From contig CAJULV010000067.1 in NCBI GenBank assembly GCA_910587555.1, positions 1 to 20,691 of the forward strand: a DNA stretch of 20,691 bases. The letters are read 5' to 3'. Shown here in pieces: positions 6,736-14,716 of the stretch; within the stretch, counting starts at the first letter, position 1, and the number at the start of each line of letters is the position of its first letter. The DNA is from an uncultured Acetatifactor sp. (GTDB taxonomy: Bacteria > Bacillota > Clostridia > Lachnospirales > Lachnospiraceae). The notes below the pieces were generated by a model. The model was not told the DNA's origin and ran no database searches. It saw nothing but the letters and a program-made list of their open reading frames with translations. The translations under genes and the position numbers were made by a program.

Positions 6736-8082
6736 ATGATGAGAGATTTTGAACTGATTGTATACAGGGAGTTTCCGGAAGGGCGGGATAACCTGCTTCA
6801 CAAAATGGCGCGTCTGATAACGGAATATGAAGAAGGAGCTGTAGTGCGGCGGAATACGGCCGGGGGCGGCACAGAGCAGCTTATGGCAGGAAAGTTTTAT
6901 GGGTGTATACACAGCCTGTTGGACCAGGCGGCTGCCTATGGTTTTTACGGCAATCTGTGGCACTGCTATCTGACGCATCTGCTGGTGACCAGTGAGAACG
7001 GCTACAGCCGCGGATGCGAGATGCGCGGAAGGGCGGAGGGGACTATCAATGAGGCGGTACTTCATGATATTGCCGTTTTTAAGGATTTTTTTGATTATGA
7101 CTTTTCCCCAATGTGCGAGACTCTCCATGTGAAGGAATTCCGTATGGTGGAGAATTATGAAGGCGGCAGAGAGGAGACCGGCGTCTATAATGCCCGGATC
7201 TGCCAGTGTATCTGCAGCCTGGCCCGGAATTTAAGCAGGACGGGTACGGCAAAGGAAATGAAGGATATTCTGACGGAATTTTATGGTAAATACGGAGTGG
7301 GCAGGCTGGGGCTGCATAAATGCTTCCGCATAGGCCATGGGACGCAGGGGGAAGTCCGGATTGAGCCGATTCCGCGTATTGCCCATGTGAGGCTGGACGA
7401 CCTGGTGGGATATGAGCTGCAGAAGAAAAAGCTGCGGGAAAATACCGATGCCTTTGTGGCGGGAAAAAAGGCCAATAACTGTCTGCTTTTCGGTGACGCA
7501 GGCACGGGAAAATCATCCTGTATCAAAGCGATTGCCAACGAATATTACGATAAGGGCCTGCGGGTGATAGAGGTGTACAAGCACCAGTTTCAGGATTTAC
7601 ACGAGACGATTGCCCATATCAAGGGGCGCAATTATAAGTTTATTATTTTTATGGACGATTTGAGTTTTGAGGATTTTGAGATAGAGTATAAATATCTGAA
7701 GGCGGTCATTGAGGGAGGTCTGGAAAAGAAACCCGAAAATGTACTGATTTATGCTACATCCAACCGCCGCCACCTCATCCGGGAGAATTACGGAGATAAG
7801 ACGGAGGATGGGCGGTTGTCGGACATAAGGCAGGACATGCATACCAGCGATACGGTACAGGAGAAGCTTTCCCTGGCCTATCGTTTCGGGGTAACCATCT
7901 ACTTCGGCACGCCGGACAAGAAGCAGTTCCAGGGAATTGTAAAGGCTTTGGCACAGCGGTATGGAATCGGGATGCCGGAGGAAGAACTGCTGCTGGAAGC
8001 CAATCAGTGGGAGCTGTCTCACGGAGGCCTTTCCGGAAGGACTGCCCAGCAGTTTATTGATTATGTATTGGGGAAGATATAG
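6736..8082 (+). CDS. DUF815-family AAA ATPase
   Basis: The C-terminal half is a DUF815-type P-loop ATPase. Walker A is GDAGTGKSS starting at G253, and Walker B is FIIFMDD ending at D307-D308. A YATSNRRHLI sensor-1 region and an arginine-bearing region (VQEKLSLAYRFG) follow. The N-terminal 200 residues are helical and unassigned. The family resembles DnaC/clamp-loader-type ATPases, but its substrate is unknown. I chose the ATG at 6736, ten bases after AGTAGGG; a GTG at 6727 would add three residues. It lies about 165 bases after pheA and 50 bases before the Ppx gene, so it may head the polyphosphate group. Whether it takes part in polyphosphate metabolism is not shown by the sequence. Confidence 0.85.
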   Translation: MMRDFELIVYREFPEGRDNLLHKMARLITEYEEGAVVRRNTAGGGTEQLMAGKFYGCIHSLLDQAAAYGFYGNLWHCYLTHLLVTSENGYSRGCEMRGRAEGTINEAVLHDIAVFKDFFDYDFSPMCETLHVKEFRMVENYEGGREETGVYNARICQCICSLARNLSRTGTAKEMKDILTEFYGKYGVGRLGLHKCFRIGHGTQGEVRIEPIPRIAHVRLDDLVGYELQKKKLRENTDAFVAGKKANNCLLFGDAGTGKSSCIKAIANEYYDKGLRVIEVYKHQFQDLHETIAHIKGRNYKFIIFMDDLSFEDFEIEYKYLKAVIEGGLEKKPENVLIYATSNRRHLIRENYGDKTEDGRLSDIRQDMHTSDTVQEKLSLAYRFGVTIYFGTPDKKQFQGIVKALAQRYGIGMPEEELLLEANQWELSHGGLSGRTAQQFIDYVLGKI

Positions 8083-8132
8083 AAGCGATTCAGAGCCGCC
8101 GCGCAGCGACAACAATTAGGAGGTATATGCAA

Positions 8133-9677
8133 ATGAGTGTAAGGACTTTCGCAGCCATAGACGTGGGCAGCTACGAGCTGACCATGAAAATATTTGAATT
8201 TTCCGGTAAGGATGCCATGCGGGAGATTGACTGCGTCAGCAAGCGGCTGGATTTGGGATCAGATACTTACGCCATGGGGAAAATCAGCAACGAGAAGATG
8301 GACGAGCTTTGCCGGACGCTGAAGGACTTCTCGGATATTATGAGGACTTACCGGGTAAAGGACTATAAGGCATACGGAACCAGCGCCATCCGGGAGACGG
8401 AGAATACCACCATTGTCCAGGACCAGATTGCCCAGCGTACCGGAATCAAGGTGGAAGCCCTGGGGAATGCCGAACAGCGGTTTCTTGACTATAAATCAGC
8501 GGCCTCCAGAGGCGACAGCTTCCGGAAGATTATCGAGGAAAAGACGGCAATCCTTGATATCGGAGGCGGCAGTATCCAGTTGTCTTTATTTGACAAGGAT
8601 ACCCTGGTGTCCACTCAGAATGTACGCCTGGGTGTTCTGCGGCTTCAGGATTATCTGAATCGCTTTGCCGTAAAAAATTCCCAGACGGAAGAGCTGATTA
8701 ACGAGATGGCAATGGCGAGACTGGACACTTACAAAAAATTGTACCTCAAGGACAAGGAAATCCGGAACCTGATTGTTATTGATGACTATCTTTCCCCCTG
8801 GGCGGTGCGGAAGCGGGCTGGGGGCAGGGGAAAGGAATTTGTGGACAGGAAGGACTTTGACAAACTTTTTGAAGTACTTCACAGCAGGAACCCGCTTCAG
8901 ATTGCCCGCGCCATGGAGATATCTGAGGAGCGGATTCCGCTGGTATTCATCAGCGCCGTCCTGATAAAATATATTGCGGAGATGATGGGAATTCAACGCA
9001 TCTGGCTGCCGGGAGTGACACTTTGCGACGGTATTGCCTATGAGTATGCGGAGAAAATCAAGATGTTCGAAAACGAGCATGATTTCGATGAGGACATTAT
9101 CGCCTGTGCCGTCAATATCAGCAAGCGCTACATGGGGAACAGGAAGCGCTCAGACGCACTGGAAAAGTTTACCACGATTATTTTTGACAGCATGAGAAAG
9201 GTACACGGCCTGGGGAAACGGGAACGTCTCTATCTGCGTCTGGCGGTAATTCTGCATGAATGCGGAAAATACATCAGCCTGGTGGATATCGGGGAGACCT
9301 CCTTTCAGATTGTCATGTCCACGGAAATTATAGGCATTTCCCAGAAGGAACGGGAGATTGTGGCGAATGTGGTAAGGTTTAACCACAGCCGTTTTGTTTA
9401 CGACGGGCAGCAGACCGGTATGGGAAGCATGAGCAGGGAGTCCTTCCTGGTGGTGGCGAAGCTGACTGCCATACTCAGATTAGCCAACAGCCTTGACAGG
9501 AGCCACAAGCAGAAATTTAACGGCATGAAGGCAGTGCTGAAGGAGAACCAGCTGCTTCTGTCTGTGGATACCCAGGAGGATATTACACTGGAAAAAGGCT
9601 TTTTTGAGGCAAACAGTGACTTCTTCAAAGAGGTGTTCAGCGTGGAGCCTGTGCTGAAGCAGAGAAAAATATTTTAG
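8133..9677 (+). CDS. Ppx/GppA-family phosphatase (exopolyphosphatase-like)
   Basis: The protein has an actin-like fold of the Ppx/GppA family: phosphate-1 loop AAIDVGSYEL (D10-V-G-S), YGTSAIRETEN, catalytic glutamate E114 in GNAEQRF, and phosphate-2 loop DIGGGS from D142. The C-terminal half is the helical HD-like domain, although the usual HD pair reads HE (LAVILHECGKYI), so metal-dependent hydrolysis by that domain is doubtful. The likely reaction is removal of terminal phosphate from polyphosphate, or hydrolysis of pppGpp to ppGpp. The two subfamilies cannot be told apart by eye, but PPK1 begins 16 bases downstream, which favours polyphosphate. The start is the ATG at 8133, 9 bases after AGGAGG; the ATG at 8127 is only 3 bases from it. 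Confidence 0.9.
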   Translation: MSVRTFAAIDVGSYELTMKIFEFSGKDAMREIDCVSKRLDLGSDTYAMGKISNEKMDELCRTLKDFSDIMRTYRVKDYKAYGTSAIRETENTTIVQDQIAQRTGIKVEALGNAEQRFLDYKSAASRGDSFRKIIEEKTAILDIGGGSIQLSLFDKDTLVSTQNVRLGVLRLQDYLNRFAVKNSQTEELINEMAMARLDTYKKLYLKDKEIRNLIVIDDYLSPWAVRKRAGGRGKEFVDRKDFDKLFEVLHSRNPLQIARAMEISEERIPLVFISAVLIKYIAEMMGIQRIWLPGVTLCDGIAYEYAEKIKMFENEHDFDEDIIACAVNISKRYMGNRKRSDALEKFTTIIFDSMRKVHGLGKRERLYLRLAVILHECGKYISLVDIGETSFQIVMSTEIIGISQKEREIVANVVRFNHSRFVYDGQQTGMGSMSRESFLVVAKLTAILRLANSLDRSHKQKFNGMKAVLKENQLLLSVDTQEDITLEKGFFEANSDFFKEVFSVEPVLKQRKIF

Positions 9678-9693
9678 GTGAGGTGAGGGAGCA

Positions 9694-11826
9694 ATGGAGG
9701 GAATTGATTTTTATAATCCGAAGTATTATACAAACAGAGAACTCAGCTGGATTCTCTTCAACCAGAGGGTGCTGAATGAAGCCAGGGATAAGAATATCCC
9801 GCTGTTTGAACGGTTAAAATTTTTAAGCATTACCGCATCCAATCTGGATGAATTTTTCATGATCAGGATAGCGTCCTTAAAGGATATGGTAAATGCCAGA
9901 TACCAGAAGCCGGATATAGCCGGGCTGACGCCGGAGGAGCAGCTGGCAAGGCTGGACGTGGCCATACATGAGCTGGTGGATCTGCAGTACTCCACCTACA
10001 ACCGCTCTCTTGTGCCGAAGCTGAAGCAGAACGGCCTGCAGGTAATCGGCTGCCACGAGGAGCTGTCAAAAAAAGAGTCCGCGTTTGTAGATAAATATTT
10101 TGAAGAAAATGTCTACCCGGTGCTGACACCCATGGCGGTGGATTCTTCCAGGCCATTTCCGCTGATCCGGAATAAGACGCTGAATATTGCCGCCCTGGTG
10201 CGGAAGAAGGAAAGCGGGGGAGAACTGGAATTTGCCACTGTACAGGTGCCCGGCGTGCTTAGCCGTATTGTTGAACTGCCGGTGGCGGGGGAGGGACGGA
10301 AGCTTATTCTTCTGGAGGAAATTATTGAGCGGAATATGCATAAGCTCTTCCTGAACTATGATATTGTGTGCGCTTACCCGTTTAGAATTATGCGGAATGC
10401 CGATTTAACCATCGAGGAGGACGAGGCGGCGGACCTTCTGAAGGAGATCGAGAAGCAGCTGAAGAAACGGCAGTGGGGGGAAGCCATCCGTCTGGAGGTG
10501 GCGGCCCGCTGCGATAAACGGCTTCTGAAAATCCTGGAGGATGAGTTGGGCATAGAGGAGCAAAATATTTATCCCATTGAAGGACCGCTTGATCTGACGG
10601 TGCTGATGAAGGTATATGGGCTGGAGGGATTCGAACATCTGAAAGCAGCTAAGTACACGCCTCAGCAGGTACCACAGCTGCCGCCGGGATGCGCGATTTT
10701 TGACGAAGTCCGCAGGGGAGATATCCTGCTGCATCACCCGTACCAGACATTTGAGCCGGTGGTGAATTTCATCCGCCAGGCGGCCAGGGACCCGGAAGTT
10801 CTGGCCATCAAACAGACATTGTATCGTGTCAGCGGTAATTCGCCCATTATAGCGGCGCTTGCCCAGGCTGCGGAGAACGGCAAACAGGTGACAGTGCTGG
10901 TAGAGCTGAAGGCGCGTTTTGACGAGGAGAATAATATTGTGTGGGCGCGGATGCTGGAGAAGGCAGGCTGCCATGTAATCTACGGTCTGGTGGGATTAAA
11001 AACCCACAGCAAGATTACGCTGGTGGTGCGCCGGGAAGAGGATGGAATACGGCGTTATGTTCATCTCGGAACGGGAAATTATAACGATGCCACGGCTAAG
11101 CTCTATACGGATATCGGGCTGATGACCTGTTCCGAAGCCATAGGTGAAGATGCCACAGCGGTGTTCAATATGCTGTCGGGCTATTCGGAACCCCGGGCGT
11201 GGAACAAACTGACGCTGGCGCCCCTCTGGCTGAAGGACAGATTCCGGTATCTCATAGGCAGGGAGAAAAAATTTGCCCTGGACGGCAGGCCTGCGCGGAT
11301 TATTGCCAAAATGAATGCGCTTTGCGACCAGGATATCATAGCCGCGCTGTATGAGGCATCCGCTGCGGGTGTAAAGATTGACCTGATTGTGCGGGGCATA
11401 TGCTGCCTGAAGACCGGCATTAAGGGAGTCAGCGAGAATATCACCGTGCGCTCCATTGTGGGAGATTTCCTGGAGCACAGCCGGATTTTCTATTTTGAGA
11501 ATGACGAGCATTACGAGATTTACTGCGGCAGCGCGGATTGGATGCCCAGAAATCTGGAACGCCGGGTGGAGATTCTGTTCCCGGTGGACAGGCAGGAACT
11601 GAAGGAAAAACTGCTCCATGTCCTGCAGTGCCAGTTATACGACAATGTGAAAGCATCCGTGCTGCAGGCCAACGGATTCTATGAAAAGGCGAGCAAGCGG
11701 GGACGGCATCCGTATAATTCTCAGGAGGCTTTCTGCAAGGAGGCCCTGGATGAGGCGAAGGCTTTTTTTGAAGAGGGAGACGCGGTCACCAGGACATTTG
11801 TACCCGAGATGCACCATGATTCGTAG
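9694..11826 (+). CDS. ppk1: Polyphosphate kinase (PPK1)
   Basis: The 710-residue protein is full length for PPK1, which reversibly moves the gamma-phosphate of ATP onto polyphosphate chains. The N-terminal domain starts with YTNRELSWILFNQRVL and ITASNLDEFFMIR, the PPK1 hallmark. In the catalytic C-terminal domains, H438 in KTHSK aligns with E. coli autophosphorylated H435, and H457 in VHLGTGNYN aligns with H454. The 19-residue spacing is identical. Further markers are QTLYRVSGNSPI, DIGLMT and RGICCL. It follows the Ppx gene by 16 bases behind a GTGAGGGAG site, so kinase and phosphatase share a transcript. The protein is cytoplasmic or loosely membrane-associated. No PhoB-type box is recognised upstream of the operon. 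Confidence 0.96.
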   Translation: MEGIDFYNPKYYTNRELSWILFNQRVLNEARDKNIPLFERLKFLSITASNLDEFFMIRIASLKDMVNARYQKPDIAGLTPEEQLARLDVAIHELVDLQYSTYNRSLVPKLKQNGLQVIGCHEELSKKESAFVDKYFEENVYPVLTPMAVDSSRPFPLIRNKTLNIAALVRKKESGGELEFATVQVPGVLSRIVELPVAGEGRKLILLEEIIERNMHKLFLNYDIVCAYPFRIMRNADLTIEEDEAADLLKEIEKQLKKRQWGEAIRLEVAARCDKRLLKILEDELGIEEQNIYPIEGPLDLTVLMKVYGLEGFEHLKAAKYTPQQVPQLPPGCAIFDEVRRGDILLHHPYQTFEPVVNFIRQAARDPEVLAIKQTLYRVSGNSPIIAALAQAAENGKQVTVLVELKARFDEENNIVWARMLEKAGCHVIYGLVGLKTHSKITLVVRREEDGIRRYVHLGTGNYNDATAKLYTDIGLMTCSEAIGEDATAVFNMLSGYSEPRAWNKLTLAPLWLKDRFRYLIGREKKFALDGRPARIIAKMNALCDQDIIAALYEASAAGVKIDLIVRGICCLKTGIKGVSENITVRSIVGDFLEHSRIFYFENDEHYEIYCGSADWMPRNLERRVEILFPVDRQELKEKLLHVLQCQLYDNVKASVLQANGFYEKASKRGRHPYNSQEAFCKEALDEAKAFFEEGDAVTRTFVPEMHHDS

Positions 11827-11885
11827 GGCCTGTGGCGGAACGATTGAAGCGGTGAAATGACGGAAGAGTACGAGATGAAAGGCAA

Positions 11886-11905
11886 TGTGCGCTCTTAGGC
11901 GCACA
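11886..11905 (+). other. Hairpin just upstream of maf
   Basis: TGTGCGC (11886-11892) and GCGCACA (11899-11905) form a perfect 7-bp stem with a 6-base loop, 13 bases before the maf ATG. No T-run follows. The maf start has only GCGGAT as a ribosome binding site, so the hairpin could affect translation or mark an RNA processing site. Confidence 0.35.
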
Positions 11906-11918
11906 GCGGATGTAAATT

Positions 11919-12500
11919 ATGAAAACAATACTTGCATCGGCATCTCCCCGCAGGAGGGAGCTGTTGACACAGATAGGAATGGAATTTGAGGTAAGGGTAA
12001 GCAATGTAGAGGAAAAGGTGACAGCCGTGGAACCGGGACAGGTGGTGGAAGAATTGTCACGGCAGAAAGCGGAGGCAGTACTGAAGGCGGCGGAAGAGTC
12101 GGAAGAGGTGCTTGTAATAGGCGCAGACACGATTGTAGTATTCGAAGGGCAGATTCTGGGGAAGCCTTCGGCTGCGGAATATGCGGTGGAAATGCTGAGC
12201 CGGATGGCCGGGAATGGCCATGAAGTATATACGGGTGTGACACTGCTGTATCGTAAGCATAACGGTGCGGTACAGCGCAAAATTTTCCATGAGAGGACGA
12301 AGGTGGCATTTTTCCCCATGACGGAAACGGAGATCCGGGATTATGTGCGGTCGGGAGAATGTATGGACAAGGCGGGCGCTTACGGTATTCAGGGACTGTT
12401 TGCCAGATATGTCAGGGGAATCGAGGGAGATTACAATAATGTGGTGGGGCTTCCTGCGGGCAGGCTTTACCAGGAAGCAAAGGAGTGGCTGGAAAGTTGA
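11919..12500 (+). CDS. maf: Maf-family nucleoside triphosphate pyrophosphatase
   Basis: This 193-residue house-cleaning enzyme hydrolyses non-canonical or modified nucleoside triphosphates (dTTP/UTP-type or m5U/m7G-type by subfamily) to the monophosphate and pyrophosphate. The phosphate-binding loop is ILASASPRRRELL at 4-16. The catalytic aspartate region is VIGADTIVV, followed by EVYTGVTLLY, MDKAGAYGIQG and GDYNNVVGLP. All are standard Maf motifs. Its C-terminal TGA overlaps the start of the HAD phosphatase as TTGA. It follows PPK1 by 92 bases and may be transcribed with it. In Bacillus maf is linked to septum formation, but the biochemical role is the safer call. Confidence 0.95.
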   Translation: MKTILASASPRRRELLTQIGMEFEVRVSNVEEKVTAVEPGQVVEELSRQKAEAVLKAAEESEEVLVIGADTIVVFEGQILGKPSAAEYAVEMLSRMAGNGHEVYTGVTLLYRKHNGAVQRKIFHERTKVAFFPMTETEIRDYVRSGECMDKAGAYGIQGLFARYVRGIEGDYNNVVGLPAGRLYQEAKEWLES

Positions 12501-13147
12501 AGAAAGCGGTAATTTTTGATTTGGACGGAACGCTGTCGGATTCCATTCAGAGTATAAAGTACAGTGGGGACAAGACTATGGAAGCGTTTGGATACGGTCC
12601 GTTTTCCGTGGAGCAGTATAAATATTTTGTGGGGGACGGAGCGGCAAACCTGGTCAGACGTGCCCTGGAGGCCGGGGGGGATACCAGGCTTTTGCATTTT
12701 GCGGAGGCGTATCCGCTCTATAGGGAGATCTTTAAGGAGAACTGTATGTTCAGGGTGCGCCCCTATGAGGGAATCCGTGAGCTTCTGGCAGCATTGAAGG
12801 CTCAGGAGGTGAAGATTGCCGTGCTTTCCAATAAGCCTCATGCCGAGACAGTGAACGTAATAGAGACATTGTTCGGTAAAGGTTTTTTCGATGTGATACA
12901 GGGCCAGAAGGAGAATGTAGCTATCAAACCCAACCCTGAGGGCGCATTTCAGATTCTTGCACAGTTGTCAATGGATGCTTCCGAGGTATTGTATCTGGGA
13001 GACACTGCCACAGATATGAAGACAGGCAAAAACGCGGGATTTTTTACCGTGGGTGCATTGTGGGGATTCAGGGACAGGCAGGAGCTGGAGGAAGGCGGTG
13101 CCGATACCATTATCTCACATCCGCTGGAACTGCTGCGGTATACTTAA
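12497..13147 (+). CDS. HAD hydrolase, phosphoglycolate phosphatase-like
   Basis: The protein is a HAD subfamily IA phosphatase of about 217 residues. Motif I is FDLDGTLSDS with D8 and D10, motif II is AVLSNKPH, motif III has the lysine of KPNPEG, and motif IV is LGDTATDM. The helical cap lies between motifs I and II. Likely substrates are phosphoglycolate or other small phosphate esters; GphA, pyrophosphatase PpaX and similar enzymes cannot be separated by eye. I chose the TTG at 12497: it gives the usual MKKAVIFDLDGTL start, sits 11 bases after AGGAG (12481-12485), and overlaps the maf stop as TTGA, implying translational coupling. A GTG at 12485 would add four residues but would coincide with that ribosome binding site. 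Confidence 0.9.
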   Translation: MKKAVIFDLDGTLSDSIQSIKYSGDKTMEAFGYGPFSVEQYKYFVGDGAANLVRRALEAGGDTRLLHFAEAYPLYREIFKENCMFRVRPYEGIRELLAALKAQEVKIAVLSNKPHAETVNVIETLFGKGFFDVIQGQKENVAIKPNPEGAFQILAQLSMDASEVLYLGDTATDMKTGKNAGFFTVGALWGFRDRQELEEGGADTIISHPLELLRYT

Positions 13148-13192
13148 AAGTCATATTTTGGGGGTGTATGCATCTGCCGTTTTTGTGTCGTA

Positions 13193-13212
13193 ACACGGGT
13201 GTATAAACCCGT
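13193..13212 (+). terminator. Weak hairpin after the HAD gene
   Basis: ACGGGT and ACCCGT flank a 6-base GTATAA loop at about 13195-13212, followed by TATATATT rather than a T-run. It could end the ppk-maf-HAD transcript, but it is weak as an intrinsic terminator. Confidence 0.3.
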
Positions 13213-13224
13213 TATATATTCAGG

Positions 13225-13323
13225 TTGACAAATGTCTGCGGATGTGGGTACAAATTGACAGAAAATAAGAAAAGAAGTTCGTATATATTATATATTGACA
13301 TAAACGCGCAATCGTATTATTAT
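13225..13323 (+). promoter_or_regulatory. Promoter region with three TTGACA boxes
   Basis: TTGACA occurs three times, at 13225-13230, 13255-13260 and 13295-13300. The last, with a 17-base spacer and TATTAT at 13318-13323, is a near-perfect sigma-A promoter whose transcript would start about 35 bases before the ATG at 13366. The first has a possible TACAAA at 13249. The second has no -10 at normal distance. Confidence 0.75.
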
Positions 13324-13365
13324 GTGGGCATAAAGAATACTGAAAGAGGAAAGGAGGGTGGAGAG

Positions 13366-13629
13366 ATGCATCAGTTTGATGATGATGTATTGGAGTGCTT
13401 TCTGGATAACCAGCTTCAGCTTTTTCCGGAGAAAGTAGCGGAGACACTTGAGGAGGCAGAGAATTTTCTCGAGGAGAGCATGGCCGTGGTGGTTGACTCC
13501 GTTGAAGAGGTAATCGAATACTTCGAAGAAGAGGGTATCGACACAGAGGGAGCCATGGATGAGGAGATTTTGGACGCGGATGAAGTATTTGACATCGGCG
13601 ACGGCAGATATCTGATTGTGGAAGGCTGA
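13366..13629 (+). CDS. Conserved-looking acidic small protein (88 aa)
   Basis: The start ATG at 13366 lies 8 bases after AAGGAGG. The product is very acidic, dominated by Glu and Asp with almost no Lys or Arg. It has a helical region (PEKVAETLEEAENFLEESM), a VVVDSVEEVIEYFEEEGID stretch, and a C-terminal segment EVFDIGDGRYLIVEG that looks like a final beta-hairpin. I recall similar short acidic proteins in Lachnospiraceae genomes, sometimes labelled glyoxalase, but 88 residues is too short for that activity and no metal ligands are evident, so I do not adopt the name. It stands alone behind a strong promoter and is closed by a terminator, suggesting high expression. The function is unknown. 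Confidence 0.8.
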   Translation: MHQFDDDVLECFLDNQLQLFPEKVAETLEEAENFLEESMAVVVDSVEEVIEYFEEEGIDTEGAMDEEILDADEVFDIGDGRYLIVEG

Positions 13630-13655
13630 GGCAGCAGGGCTTCCCGGTTAGAGAG

Positions 13656-13747
13656 AAAAACTGTTACAGGAAAGATGAGCGGCATATGCCAGGGATTCCC
13701 TGTGGAGGGAACTGGGTGTGCGGGCGCGTCCTCTTGTAACAGTTTTT
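13656..13747. terminator. Long-loop inverted repeat, probable two-way terminator
   Basis: AAAAACTGTTACA (13656-13668) and TGTAACAGTTTTT (13735-13747) are perfect 13-base complements separated by 66 bases. Each strand ends its stem in TTTTT, so it can stop both the rightward acidic-protein gene and the leftward PHP gene. The loop holds smaller hairpins, GGCATATGCC (13681-13690) and AGGGATTCCCT (13691-13701), so it may be a folded multi-branch RNA. No target-site duplication is visible. Confidence 0.6.
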
Positions 13748-13777
13748 GTTTTTGGGGCGGCCGGATGGCTGTGAAGT

Positions 13778-14662
13778 TCAATGCTTTAATGCGGCGGCAT
13801 TTCTGATGTCGTCCAGCAGGGAACAGGGGATGAACAGTCTGCCATATCCGGTTCCCAGGTCCAGCCCCGGTTTGTTTTCGCCGTGAAAATCACTGCCGCC
13901 GCTGATTAACAGCCCGTATTTTGCCGCCAGGCGGCGCATCTGGCGCTCTTCAGCGGCAGTGTAGGTGCTGTAGATGGCTTCCAGGCCCAGGAGTCCTGCC
14001 TCCGTCAGCTGGCTTATAAGGGCATCCAATCGGCTGTCGCTCATATGATAGAGAAGGGGGTGGGCAAGGACGGGAACGCCGCCGGCTTTCAGAACCAGCT
14101 CCACCGCCTGTACAGGGGTAATCTTTTCACGGGGGACATAGCATGGGCAGCGGTCGCCGATATAGCGCTCAAAGGCTTCCGCCATACTGTTGATATAACC
14201 GTGGTTCAGCATATATTTTGCATAATGCGCCCTGGTAATGACGGCATCGGGGAATTCGGCCAGTAAGTCCTCATACGTAACCGAAAGCCCGGTATCCGTC
14301 AGCAATCTGCACATTTTCTGATTTCTGGATATTCTGGAGTCCACGAATGCTTTCAGCTGCTTTTGGAAGGATGCTTCCTGATAGTGGATATACAGCCCCA
14401 GAATATGGACATCCTGCTCCTGATATTCCGTGGAAAACTCGATGCCGGGGATGACTTCCGGAACCTGGAGGGATTGTCCTTCTTCAGCTTTCTTTTTCAA
14501 AGTATCTGCGTACTGAATTGCCTCCTCCAGCCCGTCAATGCAGTCGTGGTCCGTGAGGGCGAAGGCCTTCAGCCCCTTCTCCATGGCATAGTCCACCAGT
14601 TGCCTGGGGGAGAATGTGCCGTCTGAGCGGTTGGAATGTACATGTAGATCGATTGCTTGCAT
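13778..14662 (-). CDS. PHP-domain phosphoesterase, RNase AM/TrpH-like
   Basis: The 294-residue protein is a polymerase-and-histidinol-phosphatase (PHP) domain enzyme. Metal-binding motifs run in order: IDLHVHSNRSDGT (H7, H9), LTDHDCIDG, PGIEFSTEY, VHILGLY, AHPLLYH, and GGSDFHGENKPG. This set matches the YciV/TrpH group, whose E. coli member (RNase AM) trims 5' ends of RNA and also removes the 3'-phosphate of 3',5'-bisphosphate nucleotides. The substrate here is inferred from family only. The start is the ATG at 14662, 6 bases after AGGAGG; an upstream ATG at 14683 has no ribosome binding site. It lies downstream of the ABC-F gene on the same strand with a terminator-like hairpin between them. 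Confidence 0.88.
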   Translation of the reverse strand: MQAIDLHVHSNRSDGTFSPRQLVDYAMEKGLKAFALTDHDCIDGLEEAIQYADTLKKKAEEGQSLQVPEVIPGIEFSTEYQEQDVHILGLYIHYQEASFQKQLKAFVDSRISRNQKMCRLLTDTGLSVTYEDLLAEFPDAVITRAHYAKYMLNHGYINSMAEAFERYIGDRCPCYVPREKITPVQAVELVLKAGGVPVLAHPLLYHMSDSRLDALISQLTEAGLLGLEAIYSTYTAAEERQMRRLAAKYGLLISGGSDFHGENKPGLDLGTGYGRLFIPCSLLDDIRNAAALKH

Positions 14663-14675
14663 GAAAAACCTCCTG

Positions 14676-14707
14676 AAAAACAACCCGGCATGGGATGCGG
14701 GCTGTTG
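14676..14707 (-). terminator. Terminator-like hairpin between ABC-F and PHP genes
   Basis: Read on the minus strand, CAACAGCCCGCAT and ATGCCGGGTTG fold into an imperfect stem with a CCC loop, followed at once by TTTTT. It lies between the ABC-F stop (14717) and the AGGAGG of the PHP gene, so PHP expression would depend on read-through. Confidence 0.55.
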
Positions 14708-14716
14708 CTTTGTATT

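Noticed and set aside
13366..13629. Glyoxalase annotation for the acidic protein
   Set aside because: It is too short, and no His/Glu metal-ligand pattern of the vicinal-oxygen-chelate fold is visible.
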